Source: Riptortus pedestris (taxonomy: Eukaryota > Arthropoda > Insecta > Hemiptera > Alydidae). Taken from it: a stretch of DNA of 64,000 bases. Below are positions 44,901 through 58,836 of this stretch, piece by piece; the first letter of the stretch is position 1, and every line of letters begins with the position of its first letter. Below the pieces are notes generated by a model. That model saw nothing but the letters and a program-made list of their open reading frames with translations, made no database searches and had not been told where the DNA came from. Location of the stretch: assembly GCA_019009955.1 (NCBI GenBank), contig CM032228.1, forward strand, positions 100,065,001 through 100,129,000, written 5' to 3'. The position numbers and the translations under genes are program-made.

Positions 44901-47900
44901 TCAGAACTTTTTTCTTTGTTAGTCATGACATTGTTTTCTAATCAAAAATTTTATTTTTTTAAAATATTTTTTTATACATTCTTTCTCTACCTTGAATGAA
45001 CTGATATATTTGCATTTTTTAGTTTTTAGCCTTCAGTAAACCCCCACTGCTACTCATAACATATTAACAACAGCTGTTATATCATAAAGTGCTTTGCTAA
45101 ATATTGTTTTCATTGAACTTTTACTATGAGAGGTGTATGCATATATTTTTGATGTTACGTCACCATTTAAAATTTTATGTTTTATTTCTTCAATATTTAA
45201 CCATTTCATGGGAAACTATCGATTTTATTAGGTAATGACTGAAATCTGCCTTGGGGGAGAGGGAGCTTAGAGGGGAAATAATTGGAAATTCTAAATCTCT
45301 TGGTTACTTGGATCGAAAAAATTTCATATAATCTATCTCAATGAAACTATTTGTTTTCTTTTTTGGGGGATTTCAGTGTTTTTTAAACACCCATTCTATT
45401 CATCCAATTTTCATTTAAAATAACCATTACTAAACATCTCATGCCCAACTAATATTTTAATTCTTGTTTAGATAGTCTTCTTACTACGGCACTTGGGAAA
45501 TCTGCTTAGTTTACGCAGCACCTGTGTGAAGGACATTTTTGCTTTGAGAAAGCTAGCCTATACACTTATATATTAAATAATAATTAATGTAACATATTCC
45601 AGGTCCTGGAAGGCAAACAATGCAGGTCAATTGACCAGACCTACATCGATATATTTTCTTGTTGGAGTGCTTTCAGAGAACTCAGTCATCATTGGCCTTT
45701 CAGAGAGAACAATTGGGATTGCAGTCTTCTTCTGACTAAAACTCTAAAAAATAGCCTATAAACCTTTCCGGAAGGCATCTTTCCCCCTGAATAATGAGGA
45801 AAAATGAAATTCTACTCACAAGGTCTGTTGTTATAATGATTCCTATTTCAATATTATTTACATTATTAGTTATTCATACATTATTTTACTTTAATATTGT
45901 ATTAAATTAACTTACAAAGGAGTAGCTAGGCATCCCAGAAACCTCATTGAATGAAGCATCCAAGACTTCTAAGTTTGGAAATATATTGCATATTTCAGAA
46001 AGAGCCATAAAATTGTTGTGGGAAATATCTAATTCCTTAACATTCAAAAATGGTTCAGGCACACCTAAAAAAAAGCTCACATGTATATAATTTGTTTATT
46101 ATGTGTATGTCTGTTCGATTAGGGAACACCCATGTTAGCAAATAAAGATATAACTTTCATTCTATGGTTTTGTAATGAATCTGACATTGCATTATATAAA
46201 CCCATCATAAATGACCATATATTTTATATTTTGAATAATGTATAATTAAGATTATTATTTACGAATAATTAAATGTATAGTTTCTACCTTTAAATAAGAG
46301 TTATATCCAATTTGGAGTTGTCACCATGTGCTCTCGTATTTTAATAGATAACACCGATGGATTTTTATAATAACATTCACAGCTCTTAACGTCGATACAC
46401 TAATTAATAGGATGGATGAATTTCGATAATAATTTCCCGTTAAATACATTTTTTGAGCATATTTTGATCTGTGGGATCAAAGGGGAAACATCGGCTTAGC
46501 CTATATAAGGGCGATGTCGCGAGGGATTAAAAACAGTCATAGCTGGCATTCTCTAGACAGGAGTCCCTGGAGCATCCACATCCCATTAATCCTTCAGCAT
46601 CCAGCCTGCCTTAGCCAGACTGCTTCTCGCCTGCACTATCTCTCAAAGCAGAGTCTGAACTTCTATAAAAACAGCTAAGCGCTTTAATTGTGATATAGTA
46701 TAAGTAGAGATAAGTGAACCACATTAGATTATTAAAAGATGCCTCTTCATTTTGATTAATAATTATTATTGGTGAATATTTAATTATAAATAAATTTTTA
46801 TATATTTAAATTTTGACTAGAGTCGATTGTTGATGAACCCTTCTTAAATTCTTGTTAGGGATTTGGTTGTGGGATTTATCATCTTACAGCTTCCACTGCC
46901 TATCGCCGCAGCCAGATCGCAAAAGTTTAAAAATCAAGAGTGAAAAGGAAGCTCAGGTATTATAAAAAAAATTGATAAAATTAATTTATTAAATTAATTA
47001 TAAAATTAATTTATTAAATTAATTATAAAATTAATTTATTAAATTAATTATAAAATTAATTCTATTAAATTAATTAACATTAATTTTCTAATATTTTATA
47101 AATAATTTTTAAAATATAAAATTCTTTGGTATACAAACTCATGAAGGACTAATAGTTATATCTCAATTAAGCAATACTTGTCAACATTTTCATTGACTGT
47201 TTCTATTTCTTACCAAATGAACTTAATTTCTGATGGGACAGAACAAGTTTAGTGAGAGAATGCCAGCTCATGAACTCCGAGGTTAAATTTTCAAATGAGC
47301 ATAATTTAAAAGCAGATTCCTCAAAGACATTAAACTGTTCTAAATCATAGATGTTTGTTTTAACTTCTTCTTCCTGTCAAAATATTTTATTAATGAAGCA
47401 GGGCAGGGGTAATACTAAAATATGCAGTTCATTGCTTCAATTTTTTTTTTTTTCAGACTGAAATAAAATGAATATAAAAAGTTAAAATTAATAATTTCTT
47501 CTGATCGATAATATTCTATTTACACGCTTTACAAGTTCCGGTAATCATAATTTATATTGAAATACTTTTCCATTAAAATACTAAGTTCAGATAAACTTCC
47601 ATATTAAGTGGAAATCATTCTTCTATTTAGGCTACTTTTCCTCTTAAGGAGGAATTAACACTTAGTTATTAACACTGGTAAATGGTAGTTTGGGAAACAT
47701 GAGTCCTTAAGAGAAAACTTTTCATGATACCAATTGAGGTTTGAGGCAACTCTAAACAACGGAAATTGCATAATATATTGCAACCTCAGATATAACAAAA
47801 GAAAGTCATGCAGGAGATGGGACATATTCAAAAAATAGAAGAAAGTATACTGACAGAAGAGATAAACTAGGAGAAGGACGAAGCAGGAGACGCTTCTTGG

Positions 47901-50900
47901 ACAGATGCCTTTAAAGGGAAGTTGAGGTCCAAAACTCATGAAGCCTTTGCTCATCAATCTTAACATTTGATGGGACCTTTTTGGGAGTGAAAGTTGGGCT
48001 CTTCACAAAATGATTAGATCAAGGGAAATGTGGACTTCAAGCAGAATCACCAAAACCATTTAGACTCAGAAGAAGTAATTGAGAAAGTACTAAATCAAGT
48101 AAATGGAAGTTTAATTAAAACTATAGAGAGAAAAAAGTCCATCATGCAGGGGTTGTGTAAACTAAACATTTTCCCACATGTGCCATGTATTTGCAATTAT
48201 CTTGAAAAGTAAAAGTTCAATGAGAAAAATATTTGGTATTTATGCTACAAATAATGAGCTTCATAATATAACAGCTTATTGTTAATATGATATATGTAGA
48301 AGGGGGGGAGGTTACTGAAGGCCGAAAACTATAAAATGCAAATATCTTGGTTAATAATCAAGATAGTGAAAATATACATAACAACATTTATAGAACATTA
48401 CATTTGCAAAAATATACATATAAAATTTTGAACGGACCTCGTTTTTGTAATCTACTAGGTAGGATCGACATTTGAAGAAACTTTCCGAAAATCGCATCAC
48501 GATTACAATCTCAATAGATGACTTCCCTTAAGGGAAATTTGCTAAAAGGTTGTGAGCAAAAGGAAAGACGGAGGCCACAAAACCTCTCATGGGTGTAGAA
48601 ATGCAAAAAGAGTTCATTCCAAAATAACTGGGAGGCTACAAGTCCAAGGTAGAAGTCGAATCTAGGGCTCCTGGTTTTATTAGGCTAATAAATCTCCTAT
48701 TCAGATAGAGATTAACAACTAATTTAAATTATGAATATTTCTACAGAAGGTCATTTATTAATAATAACTCCCTTCTAGAAGGAGTTACATCATCCAACCT
48801 AAAACGTATACATTTTGCTCAGATACCCTAAATTAAGGCTAAACGAAACTGGCACAAAGGAAATCAGCTGATTTCTTAATCAAATCAATTTCTGGACAAA
48901 CTATTGTCAAACTAGTAGAACAATAATTTTACAAATATTTCTCTTATTTTAACAATGTAAAGTATTGGCTTTATTTTACTAACCTCCATTCTGCTCAATC
49001 ATTCATTTATTATACCGACAAATATTAAACAATTTAAGAATAGCTGTTGCCCATCAATGAAGGATGAAAAAAAAAAATTGAATTCCACCAAAATATAAAT
49101 TGAAATAACTTATGCACTAAATAATTCCCTCATTTATATCACATAATAAAAATGTTTTTGCCGTGTACTCATCTTGTCTTACACTTAAACTTATAATGTC
49201 TAATATAATATTGATATGAAAATTAAATACATAAAGGATTGACAGAGATAGCCGCATATTTGGGAGGTGCAAGGGAGATGAAAGGAGCCGACCGAGGGAC
49301 TGTTGGCGGCAGCAGTGTCTGGATCTTTCCAGACTAAAGAGTCCAGTACCCTCGTCCTTTGATGTTGCCACTCCTCTATATAAGCATGTGCAACTCGCTC
49401 GATAGTTAAGTTTGTTCACAGCTGTCTTCAAGTGATCACAGTGTGTTCAGTGCTACAGTGCGACTTAGTGTAGTGCGGTAAAGTGTTTTTATCTGAAGAA
49501 CAGTGTTGTGCCGTGACTCTGTAAGTAACAGCATAGTGCTGAGTTTAAGACAGTAATTAACCAAGTTTGTAGTGTGTTGTTAAATGAATTGTGCAGTGAT
49601 AAAAACTGTGAAGCTTGTGTGTGTTTAATTTTGCAATCCAAAAGAACTCTTATAAACAACGTTTATTACTGATTTTTGTAATAAAACGTAACAATATAAT
49701 GGTCTCTCCCTTCCCTTTCTCTGTCCAACCCTAAACCACCACAAACAAATAATAATTATCTCTTTTGTACTGTCACATATAAGCAGAATACGATATCTGA
49801 GATTTTCCTCTTCTGGACTACAGAAAAGAAATCTCCGCACAACCATGTGACAATGGTATATTTATAATAAATTAGCTATTTCACAAACAAACCATATTTG
49901 TTTAAAAAAATTTCTATACATACATACACCTACTGATTCTTAGATAATATATTATTGTTTAACGAATCTCACCTGCAAGTAATATGAATACTCAATTAAC
50001 AAAATAGGAGTCAACTGTTCTGTGTCTATCGCTGTTCTCAATGTAATTGTTTTACATTTATGTGATTGATTAGTTGGATTCTTATCATATCTGAAAATTA
50101 AAATAATACATTGGCAATTATTTACTATGGCTATCAGTCAAAAAGGTGTTGATAATAGATGCACTACTTCTCCATATAAATAATTTTGGCTAAATGTATA
50201 TTCTTTTTTCTAGATTTGGAGCCATATTTAAACAAATATAAAAAATAATTATTAAAAATATCCTTCCCAAAATAATATATAATTAATGTATACCTGATGA
50301 TTTTCCAAAGTCATTCGATGGAAGCTTTTTCATTAACATAAATGAAAGAAACCAATTTTCACTTGGTAAAAATTTATTATTTCTCTGTTCTTGTTTTCTA
50401 TTTTTAAAGTTAAATGTTTACAATGAAATTTACTGCTAACTTACAAAAAAATTACTGTGGATCAAAAGTCTAGGAATTTTAGTAGGAACTTAGAAAATTA
50501 TAAAAGTTATAACAATTAATATAATTAACCACAACAACCACCATGCTAAAGTAAATGCCCACTCTCTTAGATATCAAGGGAATTTATTTGTTTTATAGAC
50601 TAATGACTATTAAAATTAAACGTTTTACTAAAGGCTCCGATTCATAAATTGCATGTTTATAAATCTTTATAACAATAGTCACAATTATCAATGTCTCATG
50701 GACACTTATAATATGGAACTTGCATACTCTAGAACTCTATGAATTATACTCTAGCTGACTATGAATTATATAACGTAAGTATGAAACATTAAAAACTTCA
50801 GGAGTCTATTCTCGTGATACACAACCAAAAAAGTGTTTGAAGAACAAAAATATTATAATTAACTTGGATGACAGTGATCAAGAAGGGACGCATTGGACAG

Positions 50901-51281
50901 GAATATCCAAACATGATAAAGACATTTCTTACTATGTTAGTTTTGGAAATCTTCATTCTCCATCTGCTTAAAAATATGTAAAGGGATTAAATATCAGTTA
51001 TAACAGAGATCGCTTTCAGTCCTGGAATAGCAGTATCTGTGAACGCTCATGCCTAATAATATTTTTAATGTTTAAAAACATACCAATTGTAATATCCTAG
51101 CTATCTGCTCAGCCAAATCCAGGAAGGTGTAAATCTCAATTGGTGAAGTAGTAGTAGAGAGCCAAAAGATTTAAATTTTAACAAATAATTTCCTTAATAC
51201 TCAAAATCCCCAACTGATAACAACCAGCAACTGTGCAGTTGGTTGGGTATATATGGTTACAATATAATCATGCGCACACAC

Positions 51282-51359
<78 letters not shown>

Positions 51360-52256
51360 GTGCATGCACACAAACTCCACACATTTGTCAAGTTAAAACT
51401 GAACTTCAAATTGTACTACTGCTGTATAACTTATTTTATCTATTTGACAGATATTCTAAATGAATAATTTTCACCTATAACTTCTGGTGAATAATATACA
51501 TCTCTAGCAAAATATATTATATTTAAAAAAAGAAAGAGAAATAGAAAAAAGCAACACCTTTTATATAATTTATCGGCCTGGAAGAATCCTACAGAAGCAA
51601 TTCTTTTTTTATTGCTCAGTTTTTCTCTAGCATCTTCAATGTCTTTCTCATCAAATAATTTATCAGCTTTGGCAAAGCATTGAGTAACATTTTTTTTCGC
51701 ATCATTTGTCTAATTCAAACACAAAAATGAATTCTTAAAAATGTATTAACTTCAAAAGAAGAAACTTATTTAAATTCTAACCAATTTTAAAGCAGAAGCA
51801 TAATAAGTGATCAGCTTATTAATTCTATCAACCTATTATTAGCAAAGTCATATTTCTCAGAATATTCCAAGCTTCCAAAAAATGTAATTCAATAGATTGA
51901 AGAAAATTATAAAATGATTTCCTTTCTTCCTCATACTTCATTATTATTATTTATTAATGTCCACTTTTTGCAAATTAGGCTAATTGGGACGGGTTATCTA
52001 CAGGTTACCACCCTTTTCTAGCCAGGGTGGGAGATGCATAATGTACAGGAGACGGGAAATATAACAATTTGGAGGACAGTGAAGTCTTACATAAAAAATT
52101 AATTTTATTATTAACAAATGCCAACAACGGGTATTAACCCTAAACACTTGGACGGGTAAATGTCAAAATATTGTGCAAAGTAAAGCCTTGCCAAAAAAAT
52201 ACCATCACCATTCAGCCTCAAATCAATTCCCCGGGCGAAGCCGGGTATCTCAGCTA

Positions 52257-52324
<68 letters not shown>

Positions 52325-53642
52325 CTGTTACCGCTCTAGCGATCAATTTTTGTTTGATCCTTACCAAACTCGATATTTAGTCGTTTTATGTAAAAAGAAA
52401 GATCAAGTTCGTTAACGGCTGAAATCGGACCAGAGGAAGGGGGGGTTTAGAGGGGAGGATTTTCGAAAATTCGAAATATCTCCGTTACTATACGTCGGAT
52501 CGAAATATTGTACAGAACCAATCTTATTACAAATCAAATTTACTATAAATATTGTTATATACATTTAATTTATTCTTTATCTTGAATATTAACCGAGATA
52601 TTTGCATTTTTATTAAATCTGGCCGGCTAACGGACAAAGTGCCTTTCCCGCCAAAAGCTAGTTCGGCCGTTTCATTAACTGCTCAGCTCTTGTGAAATTT
52701 CTCTATTGTAAAACTTCACGTAGGAAATCTGCTTAGTTTACGCAGCCCCTGCGTGACGGACTTTTATTCTATATCACGACCAGCGTCAGGAGTATGGCTT
52801 CTAGTGTTTCAAAGATGGAACCTCATTCCTGAGTTAATGATCAGGAGTGAGCATAGGACATTACCAATCTCACAACTATAAAAAGAACATATTACCCATA
52901 TTCTTTCAGTGCGATTTAAGAGAGCAGATTTCTCTCCTGAAGTTTAACAATAGATAAATCTACATACTGGCAACACACTACCACGAATATTAAGTGCATA
53001 AATACAAACGGTAATAAAAAATCTTTTTGAAGTCTGTAATATAAATAAACAGGTCTCCCAACTTCTCACCGGAAAGAAAAACAATTACTAAAATATAACA
53101 TATTAATTTTATTGAAAAATATTTACTATATCTAGTACTGTATTTTATAATGAATCAGAATAATAATTATCTCAATCAGTCAAAGTTTAGTACTACAAAA
53201 ACCTAAGACGGGGGGGGGGGGAGGGTCACCTGAATATATTTGCATGCATCTCGTATATTAAAGGTCTTTTGAAAACAATATTTGGTATTTAAGCTTCGAA
53301 TAAAGCGGTTTATTATATAACAGATTATTGTTATATAATAAACTGTAACATGAGTAGTAGTGGGGGTTTGCTGAAGGCTGAAAAATGCAAATATCACGGT
53401 TAATATTCAAGCTAGAGAATAAATATATATAACTATATTTACATTTTATTTGTAATAAGATTGATTCTTTTCATATTTTCGATACGACGTATAGTAACGG
53501 AGATATTTTGAATTTTCAAAATTCTCCCACTCTCCCTGGTCCGATTTCAGCCGTTAACGAACTTGATCTTTCTTTTTGCATAAAACGACTAAATATCGTT
53601 TGGTAACAATCAAAAAATAATTATGTTTGTATATATATATAT

Positions 53643-53692
<50 letters not shown>

Positions 53693-56600
53693 TTAAACGG
53701 ACCTCACTATCGTCATCTCCTGGATAGGATCGATGAACTTTAACAAAATTTTTCGAAAATCGCGTTTGGTTAGTTTAACAGTCTTACCCCAATTTCTTCA
53801 ATTTTGCCTAGACTTTTATATGTTAACATTGAAATAAATAAAAATTTATACTACCTCTGAAGAGAAAAGTAAATTTCTAAACTGTCTGTAGAAAGTTTCA
53901 TATGAGCTTTGTATATAGTGAGGTTCACAGAATATAAATAGTTCTCCAGTTTTATCTTCTTCTAAAATATCCAGCATAAATTGCGCTCCTTCTTGTAAAC
54001 TGATACTTGTATTTATAACAAACGTCACAAGAGTAACATCAACTCCTTTTACTCCCCAATGACTATCAAATTAATTATTGGATTAGAAAAATCATCAGAA
54101 AATTTCTTGACAAACACATAAATTAAAGTTATTTTTTTCAGGTAAATCAAAGCATGCTCTTAATATTTTTTAGCTTTGGTTTAAAACCCAACAATCTCTT
54201 AGTAGCTGTAAATGTATTTTATATTTTAGGAATGTAAGACTTAACTCTGTCATAGTCTGCATAGATTTATATGAATTTATTTATGATTTCTGTTATGTAC
54301 TAGATTCGGGGTTAGTCTGACCTGTGAGAAGTCCCAAACTACTCAAAATATAACCTATCCGATGTCTATATTATCCAGCACAATACTATATTGTATTAGT
54401 ACTACTAGTATTATACTATGTTTCATTGTTAGTAAAAGAAGTGCTTTATGATTTAAGTAGTTAATGGAGACTAGACGACAGGCTATGTTAAGCATGGATC
54501 AACACAACGAGTGAGATCAACTAAGAGCCATCGAATTTGGCAATTCACTCATTGCTCTAACTTCAGTCTGTGGGTATCATCCAAGGTACGTATAATATCA
54601 TCGATCATCGATGGTATAATCGACTCGCAGCCTCGCAGTGTAAGCCGTGAAGGGGGGGGGGGGGCTTGTGGGACTCTGACTAGATTATTATTTGAGATGC
54701 CACTACAATGGCGGTTCTTTAACTTGGCGGTAACTTTTAACATGTAAGAATATAATTTTACAAAATTAAATAAATAAGTATTACAATTTTTACACAGCTA
54801 AATTTTACAAATGTACAAAATAAATAGATCCATGCCGCTACAATGGCGATTCATCTTTTAACATCTTAGAATATAATTTTACAAAATTAAATAAATATTA
54901 AAATTTTTACACAGCTAAATTTTACAAATGTACAAAATAAATAGAAAATTAAATTAAATTATTTATTAACGTCCACTTCTTGCAACTAAGGCTAATTGGG
55001 ACGGGTTATCTACAGGTTACCACCCTGTTCTAGCCAAGGTGGAACTTTATTTAATGAATTCCGTCACTAAATAAATTCCATTGCCCAGGCGGGAATCGAA
55101 CTCGCCACTCTAGATTTACCATGAGGTTAAGGTCAACGCTTTAACTCACATGGCTAACCTGAGCCCCTAAATAGAATGGACAAAACTAAATATAAATTGT
55201 TAGTATATTTACAACAATGAGGGGGGGAAAAATAAAATAAAACAAAAAACTTAAAGAAAAACTATAAACTACTCCGTGACTAGGAGAGGGTGTGTGTTGG
55301 TGTGGGAGTCGCCTACCCTTACTTGCAAGATGCCTTCCATCGATATTGTCTCTGATGATGTGAAAGCCAGCCACCGTAAAATCATTGGCTGGGGTGGCTG
55401 AGTTGGTATTACATAGAACCGCTATAGTGAGGTTATTAGAACTAGAACATTTCTGGCTTTCGAAATGAAGCTTTACATTGAAATCCATGAGGGAATAAGG
55501 CCTGCCCATTATTTTGCTTATGGACGCTGTGAAAACGTGAGATAAATGTCTTAAATATGATGTAGTAAGTACTCTGTGCATCATAGTTTTACATATCCTC
55601 CTCCCATGGAGGCTTGGCTTGTGACTTAGCTGCTGGATGCAGAGCTGTCCAAGGGTTTTGGGTGGGTCAAGAGTAGAGATGTAGGAAGGATGAGGTTTTA
55701 CGTCCGGTCTGGGCGATCTGTATTATTTGTTGTGTGCAGGCTCTAAAATAAGAGAGGAGGCCCTTCCCGCAGTTGTGGGAGTTAAATAAATTTGAATTTC
55801 TGCCGCAATCTGTGACCATGTGGACGTCCCATGCATTTGAGTTAGGTAGCCATGGTTGGAACAAACGGGGCTTTATAAATTTCCACTGCGGACTTTATCT
55901 ACTAAAAGCCGTTTTAGCAATTATAGAAAAATAACATAAAATAATTAGTCTTTACAAACCTCAATTATCTAATAAGTAAATCTTTTAATAGTATATGAAA
56001 AACATATAAATAATATAACTTAATATAGAACATTCGGAAGCAAAGATTAATGAATTTTACTTCTTTAGGCGAGGACATATGAATCCATTCAACAATTCTT
56101 GACATACAGCAGTTACTTCGCTATTCTTACTAAAAGTTTGGAATTTTATGTTCCCAAAGTATTGAAGTTCCAAGTCCAGATTGGATATTTTAACCTTTAA
56201 ATAAAAGAACTATGAGAATAAATACACGTTTAAGGAATTTATGTAATTTTTATTTATATTCACTTGAAGCAACTAATGCTAGTCGAATCTGATTTTGGGC
56301 AGATTACCACCCTTTTATAGGCAGGGTACTTTAGACCTTACAAAAGGAGTCATACAAAACAAAGGCCCAAAGCCTTTTACTGTCTAACTTTAGTATAAGG
56401 CAATTAAAGGGAGGGGCTTTCCAGGGGGAAGTATGGTGCTACTACTTCAAGGAAATTAGGATTGCTAAAATCATAATCCGTGCTAATCCTCAAATATGGA
56501 AAACAAAGGAACCGTCAGCATGGGGAATGGATCTCCTCTTTATAAAAAATAGTCTCTTCAAAAATTAATTTGATTTGTAATAATTCCTGTTGCGGTAATT

Positions 56601-58796
56601 AGATTTAGTTCAAAAATGAAGGTAACAAATAAATCCTCAAAGGACCCATTCCGATATGGGTGCAGCGAAGTCCCTACAAGATCTCGAGGAAATATCAGTC
56701 AGTAGCCTTGCCAAAAACCACAAAAAGATGTTGAGATGGAGTCCGTTAATATTTTTAATAATCCACAAATTGACTAAGATCAATGTCTTACTCATTTTGT
56801 GTATTATACATGAAGAATTTCCTACATGCAGTGTTATGTTACAATTATATCAATGACAGAATCATGAAATTCCGATTGGACAAAAGGGTCTGAAATGTCA
56901 TTGATAACTGTGCATAACTCTTATGAATACGTGAAAAAAAGTACTATTATATACGAAGAATTATATATAAAGAAATAAACTATTATATAAAATAATATCT
57001 ACTGTCAAGAACTTGTAATGAAATCCACAGTTTCAATGATTAGCTAGGCAGAGAAGAGATCTATTGACCCACAGACGGGTAGTTGGCCTAACAAATAAGT
57101 GTCTTTAGAACAACGTTTGTACAATTTCACATTGGACGACAGTTTACGTTCTGATAGGAGCCCGATCCTTCTCCCATATTTCTGAATCACGTAGCTGATC
57201 AGGGTTGATTGCAGCAATAGAAACTACCCCGACCTTAAACCTAAAAACAGCATCTAGCTCTTAGCAAAGGTTATTTGGTTCGAGATTTAATATTAAAAAC
57301 AATAGATATACGCAAAAATTATATAGAGATAACATGCAGCAGATTGATAAGAGGAGCAAAAAGTAGTTTTCACAAATCATGAAAAGAAGAACCTTGGCTT
57401 GAAAAAGAATGTGAAAAATGAATAAAGGGTAGAAATGAGACCTGAATGGCAATTTTCAAAAATAAAACTTGTAATACATACTCTGAAAAGAGGTAAAAAG
57501 TAATAATGTCAACAAAAAAAAGAAGTCCGTCTCGCAGGGGCTGCGTAAACTAAGCAGATTTCCCACGTGCTGGTATGACACACTACTTGTCTCATCGGAC
57601 CACGTAATCTCTATTTATTTGTAAAACCGATGAGTAGAAGGGGGGGGGGGTTACTGAAGGCGGAATACAAGAAAGTACGAATAACTCTATTAATACTTGA
57701 GCTACGAAATAATGCATAGAACAACATAAACTTAACAAGATTGCGTCTATAACATTTTACGATCGACTCACAATGGAGATATTTTGAATTTTTGAATCAC
57801 CCCTCTAAACCACTACTATTCCAGGTCCCATATCCGTCATTAACAATTATGATTTATAGTGTTGACTGAACAGGTTAAATATTGAATATGGTATAGATCA
57901 AATAAACATTTTTGAGTAAAGAACGAAAAATCTTAGTTGATGACCTCATCGCATAACGTATTTGCATGTATCTAACAAAGTAAAAGTTCAATGCAAACAC
58001 TGAAAAAACTTTTATAACAACAATCATAGAACATTAAATTTGCAATAAGGTTGGCTCTATACAAATTTTGATCCGGAGCATAATAACGGAGATATTTCGA
58101 AATCCCCCCTATAGAACTCCCTTTCCACTAGACCGATTTCAGCCATTAACGAACTTGATCTTTCTTTTTACATAAAACATTTAAATACGAGCTTGGTAAC
58201 GATCAAACAAAAATTGCGACCTCAATAACGTTAACAAGCGCACACACACACACGTGAAAAAGAAAGCGACTAAGGTCCGTAAAGCTCACTGACAAAAATG
58301 TGCATAAAGTAAATGTTAATAAATATATTTGTTAAAAATAATTAAGTTTGTATGAAGAACTGAACTATGATTTGTCACCTATTAATAATACGTACATTTA
58401 ATAACTCTTCCATATCTTGGTGCTCATTTTTACAGCGAGATTTCCAAGAATTTAATTCACTTTCCAAATTTATCTCTGTTTTTTCATATTCTTCCAAATG
58501 AGAAATCTCATTGTTCTTTTCAGCCTAATAATAACTTAAACAGTTAATATTGATTTTCTGAGTAAACGAAATAGGAAATGATATTTAGAAATTAAATTAT
58601 GCTTAATCGAATTCTCTTATATATGTTTGTTCATGGTAAATCACACGTAATATATACTCGTAAGGCTAGGATAGAGGGGGGAAGGCTCTTCCGTTTTACT
58701 GTCACGCCTCATTAATGTCGCATGGTGAATGTACATTGTATTTCCAGACTTGTGTCCTGCTTGTAATTTAGCTATTATTTTAGATAGCATAAAAAA

Positions 58797-58836
<40 letters not shown>

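Noticed and set aside
47655..47966. A 103-codon frame on the - strand
   Set aside because: Hydrophobic AT-driven sequence with no motif. The opposite strand has a vague RT-like string that is too weak to call.
49625..49846. A 73-codon frame on the - strand overlapping the end of the candidate LTR
   Set aside because: No recognisable motif and out of place for an LTR element reading in the + direction.
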